Assembly (NCBI GenBank): GCA_002682825.1
Contig: NOKP01000001.1
Location: forward strand, 5,273,296-5,337,295
Direction of reading: 5' to 3'
Source: Neonectria sp. B-13
Lineage: Eukaryota; Ascomycota; Sordariomycetes; Hypocreales; Nectriaceae
Length of the DNA: 64,000 bases
The notes below the pieces were generated by a model that did not search any database, had not been told where the DNA came from, and worked only from the letters and a program-made list of their open reading frames with translations. Made by a program: the position numbers and the translations under genes. This document shows, piece by piece, positions 58,728 to 64,000 of the stretch (positions are counted from its first letter, which is position 1; every line of letters starts with the position of its first letter).

Positions 58728-60327
58728 GGCCACTTAACTAGTATGCGGTGATGACGGTGAAGGTGTTGGGTCGACACTGGGGTAGATGAGAGGTGAAGGT
58801 GAAGGTGATGAGACGGAAGTACTAAGGATTGCGTTTCGTTTGGGCGACCAACAGTGTAATATAATCGAGAGGGAGGAGGGGGACAGGGAAGGAGGGAGAG
58901 ACGCAGGGCGTAGTATACAGAAGGCGGGATGGGTGCGATTAATATGTCTGTACGAATACTAGTACTTAGTACCCCGTACTGCACTGAAGTACCTACTACC
59001 GTCCGAAGGCAAGTGGCTCAGGCCTCCGTGCTCTTAGGGAAACAGCTAAGGAAGCAGCCACGAAGCGACCAAACGGGGCAATTCAATAAACAAGAGCGTC
59101 CCATTCGAGGCCTCATTCGGGGTCTTGTCTCCAACTCCCCTGCAAGAAAAGCAAGGGGGCCTGGGACTTCGGGACTTTCGTTTGCTATCGGTCGATCGCC
59201 CATTCATCATTCCAGCCGCCCGTTCTCTAGCTGCGTCCGAGTCCAGCTGGCATCGCAGCCATGGTTGGGAGTGGAATTACAGTATCCGCGACCCCGGCCC
59301 GGTTTCATTGCTAGTACGAAGTACCACCTATTTTCCCTTCCATTTTAACCCCTGAACCAAGTACACTACACGCCGGCTCCGTGCTACGTACTAAGCTTAA
59401 CCTGCGGTGTATCTTATTCTTGGTGGGCCATCAATCAAAGGGGGCAACCCTCTCCTCTCGTCTTCAATCGTATCCCGTCTTCCATGTGTCTTCGAAATCC
59501 GCCGAATCACAAGCCCTGCCAGAACCAACTTGGTCAGCCCCGTTGCAGGGTGTCCACCGCCAACACTGCCAAGTTTCATCGCTATTATGCCAAGATTTCC
59601 GGCACCTAATTACGCGCTCCCGCCAATCCCCCGCGCTATACGGATACATTCATACTTGACAACATCGAACCCCCCTCCCCCCGCCTGCAGGGGACTCATC
59701 GGCCTCAGGAGAGTGGCTCTTGGGTTTGATTAGGCCCTTACGGACGGCGTCTCCTCTCCAGTGCCGGATCCTGCAGTCTCGCTTGCCTCTCACTCGAGGC
59801 TCTTCCGCCGAGCATCGGTTCATTAATCATCGCAGGCCGAAGCCACAGTGGGGGACCGTTGTGACGTTGTCGGGCATTTGCTTGGCAACCCTTCTTGGCA
59901 ACCTTCTTGGCAAGCTACTCGAGTTGCTTGGCAGGCCCGACACTCAGGGCCCGATCCTACTTCAGGTCGCATCCCTGTCTTGTCATGACGATTCCACTAC
60001 ACGACGTCATTCGACGTCCGACGAGTCGACGCGCAACATGCAACGCACCATCACCACTCCTTTTGGTCTGTCTTGCGACTATCCCTTCGCTTGATTCTGG
60101 GTCTCCGGGCGTCTTGCATTGGCTCTGGCTCTGGGCCTCTGGCGCTGGCGCTGGCGCTGGTCTGTTACTCGCCGGTCCTCCTCTGGTAAGTCGTACAAGC
60201 CCCCTGCCAGCAAATCGCGTTCTAGACCCAAGTGCTCGATATCTCTCAGCCCGGTAGGGTTACGCTTAATTACTGCAAAGAGTTATTCAATTTCCCGCCA
60301 TCTCCAAGTGGCCTTCACATCGACTTT
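58728..60327. other. Intergenic between exchanger promoter and HRQ1 3' end
   Basis: 1.6 kb. It contains a TTCTTGGCAACC tandem repeat (59881-59913), a GGCGCT run near 60139-60160 and TAGTACTTAG words at 58959-58990. Short frames on both strands were not recognised. Confidence 0.55.
59881..59913 (+). repeat. TTCTTGGCAACC 12-bp tandem repeat
   Basis: Nearly three copies of a 12-bp unit. TTGGCAAC resembles one half of an RFX X-box, but no complete palindrome is formed. Confidence 0.7.
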
Positions 60328-63300
60328 TCATATCGAGTCTGCAACCCATCTCTCAAACCCGCCGCCGCCGCCGCTGCCACCCACACCGGACTCCTGAGAC
60401 TCCTTAGACTCCCCAGACTTCTTCTTTATGTCTCCGGCATCATCTTTTGGCCTGTATGGCACCGGCTGCGCAACCACCACCGTCTCGATCCCCACCGGAG
60501 CAAACTGCTCCGGCCCTATCGGTAGCGCCTCCACGTCAATCTCCATGTTCAGCAAGCATTTGAGAACCACCTGGCTCCCCGCCTTGCTCATCACCTCGTT
60601 AGACCCCTTGCAAAGTTCCGATGCCACGCACTCCACACATCCCCGCTCGCAGTGGCAGCCCTCCACCCGCTGCAGCGCGTCTCGCAGCAGCTGGTCGATG
60701 TGGTCAAACGCCTTGGTGCTGATCCCAGAACCCCCCGCGCCTCCTTTAGCATCGTAAAACGTCAACCGCGCTGGCCTTTTCCTCTTGGTCTCCTGCTTGG
60801 CGAACTCCTTCGCCGCCACCTTGCATTCCGTCCGCACATCGCCTGGCATGCTGATGACAAAAGTCGGTAACAGGCTCATGATAGCATGTTCCGCCGCATG
60901 TATCCCTGCCGCCACGTTCAGCCGCCTTTCCTGGAGGATATCGACTGCCTTCTTGGGCACATCCAACCACATGCCCTTGCTGAACCGTATTACCGGCGGG
61001 TTGTCCACTTGCACCGCATCTAATACCCGTCCCTTTTTGTCTACCTTGAAGAACCCAAACACATTCTGCTGGATCTTGATCTTCCCGTAGTATGCATGCG
61101 ACAGCGACCCAGAAATTGACCGGATCGCTTCCGTCTCGGTGGGGTCGATATCCGTAAAGTCTCGCTGCACCGTCGTCCAATCTACTTTGACCCTTTCTAC
61201 CTTGGCTATTCGTTTGTCTGGCAAAAAGTCTCGAACAAGGTACGGGTTGCCCTGGTGTAAGAAAATGGCACCGTCGTAGATGGTAAAGGTTGCCCTGGAG
61301 GCCTCCAGCTCTTCTAGGACAACATTTCTTCCATTTGTAATGTCCACAATCGCAAAATGCTCGTCCTCTGTGTCTCGAATGGCAACGAACTTTGCTGGCA
61401 TTGGACGGAACCGATCGTGGCAGTGGTAGAAACCCAGCTCACCCTTCATCAATCGCTCATCGCAAATCTTTGGCAGGTCCCTTCCAAAGTACGGTGAATC
61501 CTCCACTGGCCGGATTGGCATCTCGTACGCCGCACATTGAATGTGTCCTTCGCGCACAAGCATGTTTTCGAGATCCACCTGTAGCTCGCTGTTTGGCTTT
61601 GTAAAGAGCTCGTTAGGGTTCTGCATGTAATGCTGGTCCGTCGGAAAGCAATCACCAACTAGTATCGACAGTGAATCCTTATTGCGGCGGCCAGCCCGAC
61701 CACTCTGTTGACGCAGATTGGCAATGGTATAAGGGAAACCCCATGTCATGACACAGTCCAGGGACCCGATGTCAATCCCGAGTTCCAGCGCCGTGGTGGC
61801 CACAATTCCCAGAAGTTTGCCTTCAAACATTTCGCTTTCGATCATCCGGCGATCCTGTGCCGTGTAACCACCTCGATAACCCATCACCATGTTGATACAC
61901 TCAGGCCTTCCCATCGCCTCCAGCTCCGACTTGACGGCGCCGACCAGGGTTTCGCACTGGGCTCGGACCCTACAAAATGCAATGATTCTTACTCCCCTGA
62001 GCATCAGGGCGCAGAAGAGACGGGCGCACTCGAACTTGGCACTGCCACGGCCGGAAGCAGGATCACCTGGGTCCCTGTATGGAGTATTCCAACACAAGAA
62101 CTCCTTACGGCCCGATGGAGATCCATCATAATCTATTAATCGCACATTCTCGATACCAAATATGGTTTTGAAGTGCTCCTTGGGATTTGCCACGGTGGCG
62201 GAGCACGATATAAATTTGATTCGGCGGTTTCCCACGGCAGCACATACTCGTCGTAACCTCCGCATGATGAAGGCAACATGGGATCCCATTTGGCCGTTGT
62301 AATAATGTAGCTCGTCAACTAGCACCTTCTGTCAATGGCAGAACAAGTCATGGTTCCGTGATACTTACCGACAACGTATTTCAGGTTCTGCAGAAACGTC
62401 CTCCACCGCTCTTCCTGCGGAAGGATCGTGACATGAAGCATATCAGGGTTTGTAAATATGATTCGCGCCTCGTCTCGAATTGCATTGCGTTCGCTCATCG
62501 GTGTGTCACCATCGAAGGTCTCAACCACGGTTTCTTCGAGGCCCGGCATATAACTTACCATTTCCTTCAAACTCCGCTTCTGGTCCTGCGCCAGTGCCTT
62601 TGTAGGAAAGATGTACATTGCTCTTGAACTATAGTCCTTTTCCAGGGCATAGAGAACAGGAAGCTGGTAGATGAGACTCTTCCCAGAGCTCGTTGAGGTT
62701 GACACAACAACATGCTTACCCTCGTAGAGGCTATTGAGCGCCTCAGACTGATGAACATAAAACTGCGTTATTCCCTTTGCATTATAAAGAGCATTTACCA
62801 AATTTTGGCTCAGAAGGAAGTGTAAGTCACCGTAGACTGCCTCCTGAGGCTCAAAGACCCGGTGGCCATCTGGTACAATTTGTCCGGTATACCAAGGGCT
62901 ATCTTTGAGTTCTTGGACGATTTCTGGTATCGACTTCCGCTCCTTGGGGACGCTCTCCGGGACAGAATCTACTGCTTTATCGGTAGTATCGTCCTCCGTG
63001 ACAGTCTGGATCGGGATATGCGGCTTTGTCTGTTCCTTCAGAACCATATCTGGGTCTAATTTGTCATCCACGCACTTATTCAGAAAGACGTTGACCGCGT
63101 TTGTAAACTTCTCGTTCCGCCTCTCAATCAACGTAGTCATCTGCTTCTGGCTGTAGACGGGCATTCTCAACTGCTCGTCGCGCAGCTTTCGGTTTGGCCG
63201 TGTTGGTTCGCCTGAGGTCTTGTCTACGACCTGGCGTTTCAAGTCTCCATCGATGAACTCAAAGTAGAGAACCTCGCGCCCACTGGATTTAATATCGCTA

Positions 63301-63896
63301 CTGGGGTGCTTGTCTAGTCCTTCCGTGCCGGTCAAGCCGCCCACGGACGCATCGTAAGCTGGAGCCTGGGACCTCGATGACTTGCCAGTCCGAAAAACTT
63401 CATCTCTTTCGGCGCCTTTGATGTCGAGTTGCAGCATCACTTCGTCCACGTATGCAAAATTGATGCTCTCAGGACGAAGCGCGACCATGGAAGCGACCTC
63501 TTCGATCGACAGGCTCCGTTTTGTGTGAGCCTCGACAGCCGATTTGATGGTGTCAAAGGTCGTTGCGAGATGCTTGCGAGTACAGCAGAATGTGAAGACA
63601 AGGTTGAGAGCTCGATGGGTTTGTTCCAGGATCTTGAACGACTCTGGCCAGTCAATCAAGCATGAAACTGTCTTGAGGCCAGTTTGGGCGCGAGCCTTTG
63701 CTTTGCCTTCTCTTCCGTTCTTTCCACCTCTTCCACCTCTTCCACTATTTCCGCCTCTCCCAGCTCCCGAATTACTCGTTGAATCGGTTCCTGAGTCTCC
63801 AGTGGTGGGTTCTTGATCCGAGTCACGCTTCCGTTTGCCTCCTCCCTTGGAAGCAGAAAGCCCAGCGACGGCGCTGGGCGTGTTCGGGTCCGACAT
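60328..63896 (-). CDS. hrq1: RecQ4-like ATP-dependent DNA helicase Hrq1
   Basis: Two exons, 63896-62369 and 62318-60328 (50-bp intron), encode 1172 aa. A Gly/Arg-rich N-terminus (GRGGNSGRGGRGGKNGR) precedes the helicase core. Motif I is SSGKS with Lys406, motif Ia is FPTKALAQDQ, motif II is DELH (511-514, spliced as VVVDELHYYNG), motif III is SCSATVANP and motif VI is QQSGRAGRR. The C-terminal DUF1998-type module has the cysteine cluster CHCERGCVECVASELC, a likely metal site. Hrq1 is a 3'-5' helicase related to human RECQL4, involved in crosslink repair and telomere upkeep in yeasts. The acceptor GCTAG at 62319 was chosen because the other two AG sites put a stop in frame. The start at 63896 (MSDPNTPS) is the first ATG after a non-ATG extension. 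Confidence 0.94.
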
Positions 63897-64000
63897 GTTG
63901 ATCAGCAGAGCTAATTCACTCAATCGTAAGAAATGAACAGTGCTGACATTGGGGCAGAGCTACTAGATCATTGTGTTTGGTTCGTCGAGTAGGTAGCTTG
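63897..64000. other. HRQ1 upstream sequence
   Basis: The last 104 bp hold the beginning of the HRQ1 5' UTR/promoter. No other feature was seen. Confidence 0.5.

Overview
The window is nuclear DNA from a filamentous ascomycete (Pezizomycotina, most likely a Sordariomycete; the genus cannot be named from sequence alone). The evidence is many short introns (about 48-245 bp) with GT-AG borders and CTAAC/CTGAC-like branch sites, two chitin synthases (the tail of one with a DEK_C domain and a complete class VII enzyme), a CYP61 sterol desaturase, an Hsp88-type Hsp110, a fungal nitrate reductase, and intergenic DNA rich in TAGGTA/TACCTA words. Nineteen protein genes are supported, eighteen complete and one cut by the left edge. 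No rRNA gene, CRISPR array, insertion sequence or recognisable transposon ORF was found. One degenerate tRNA-like element is present.

Layout. 1-3.5 kb: 3' end of a chitin synthase (+), mitochondrial ketoacid dehydrogenase kinase (-), small I9 proteinase inhibitor (-). 3.5-9.3 kb: long gene-free stretch ending in a CT-rich leader. 9.3-15 kb: ERG5 sterol C-22 desaturase (+), mitochondrial rhodanese (+), Yip1-family Golgi membrane protein (-). 15.4-20 kb: ubiquitin-eL40 fusion, RRN7 (Pol I initiation factor) and eIF5A, all on the minus strand. 21.4-25.2 kb: VPS52 (+) convergent with a tail-anchored TBC Rab-GAP (-). 25.2-30 kb: second gene-free stretch. 30-42.5 kb: MMS1_N/DDB1-like protein (+), eIF5B (+), Hsp88 (-). 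44.7-47.2 kb: class VII chitin synthase (-). 48.7-56.6 kb: UPF2 (-) and nitrate reductase (+), divergent across a shared 1.4-kb promoter holding a NIT4/NirA-type palindrome and GATA sites. 57-64 kb: divergent Ca2+/H+ exchanger-like transporter (-) and HRQ1 helicase (-).

The content is mostly core cell biology: translation (eIF5A, eIF5B, ubiquitin-eL40), ribosome supply (RRN7), mRNA surveillance (UPF2), protein folding (Hsp88), membrane traffic (VPS52, TBC GAP, Yip1 protein), wall and membrane synthesis (chitin synthases, ERG5) and nitrate use. The genes do not form one pathway cluster, and I found no convincing undescribed multi-gene system.

The more unusual points are small-scale. The ubiquitin-eL40 gene appears to have its start codon split A|TG across an intron, followed by a 7-nt microexon. 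Seven genes have tiny first coding exons. An identical 19-bp word lies about 310-370 bp upstream of two genes in the same orientation. UPF2 carries a symmetric 54-nt intron. All exon coordinates were derived by eye from splice signals, reading frame and family similarity.
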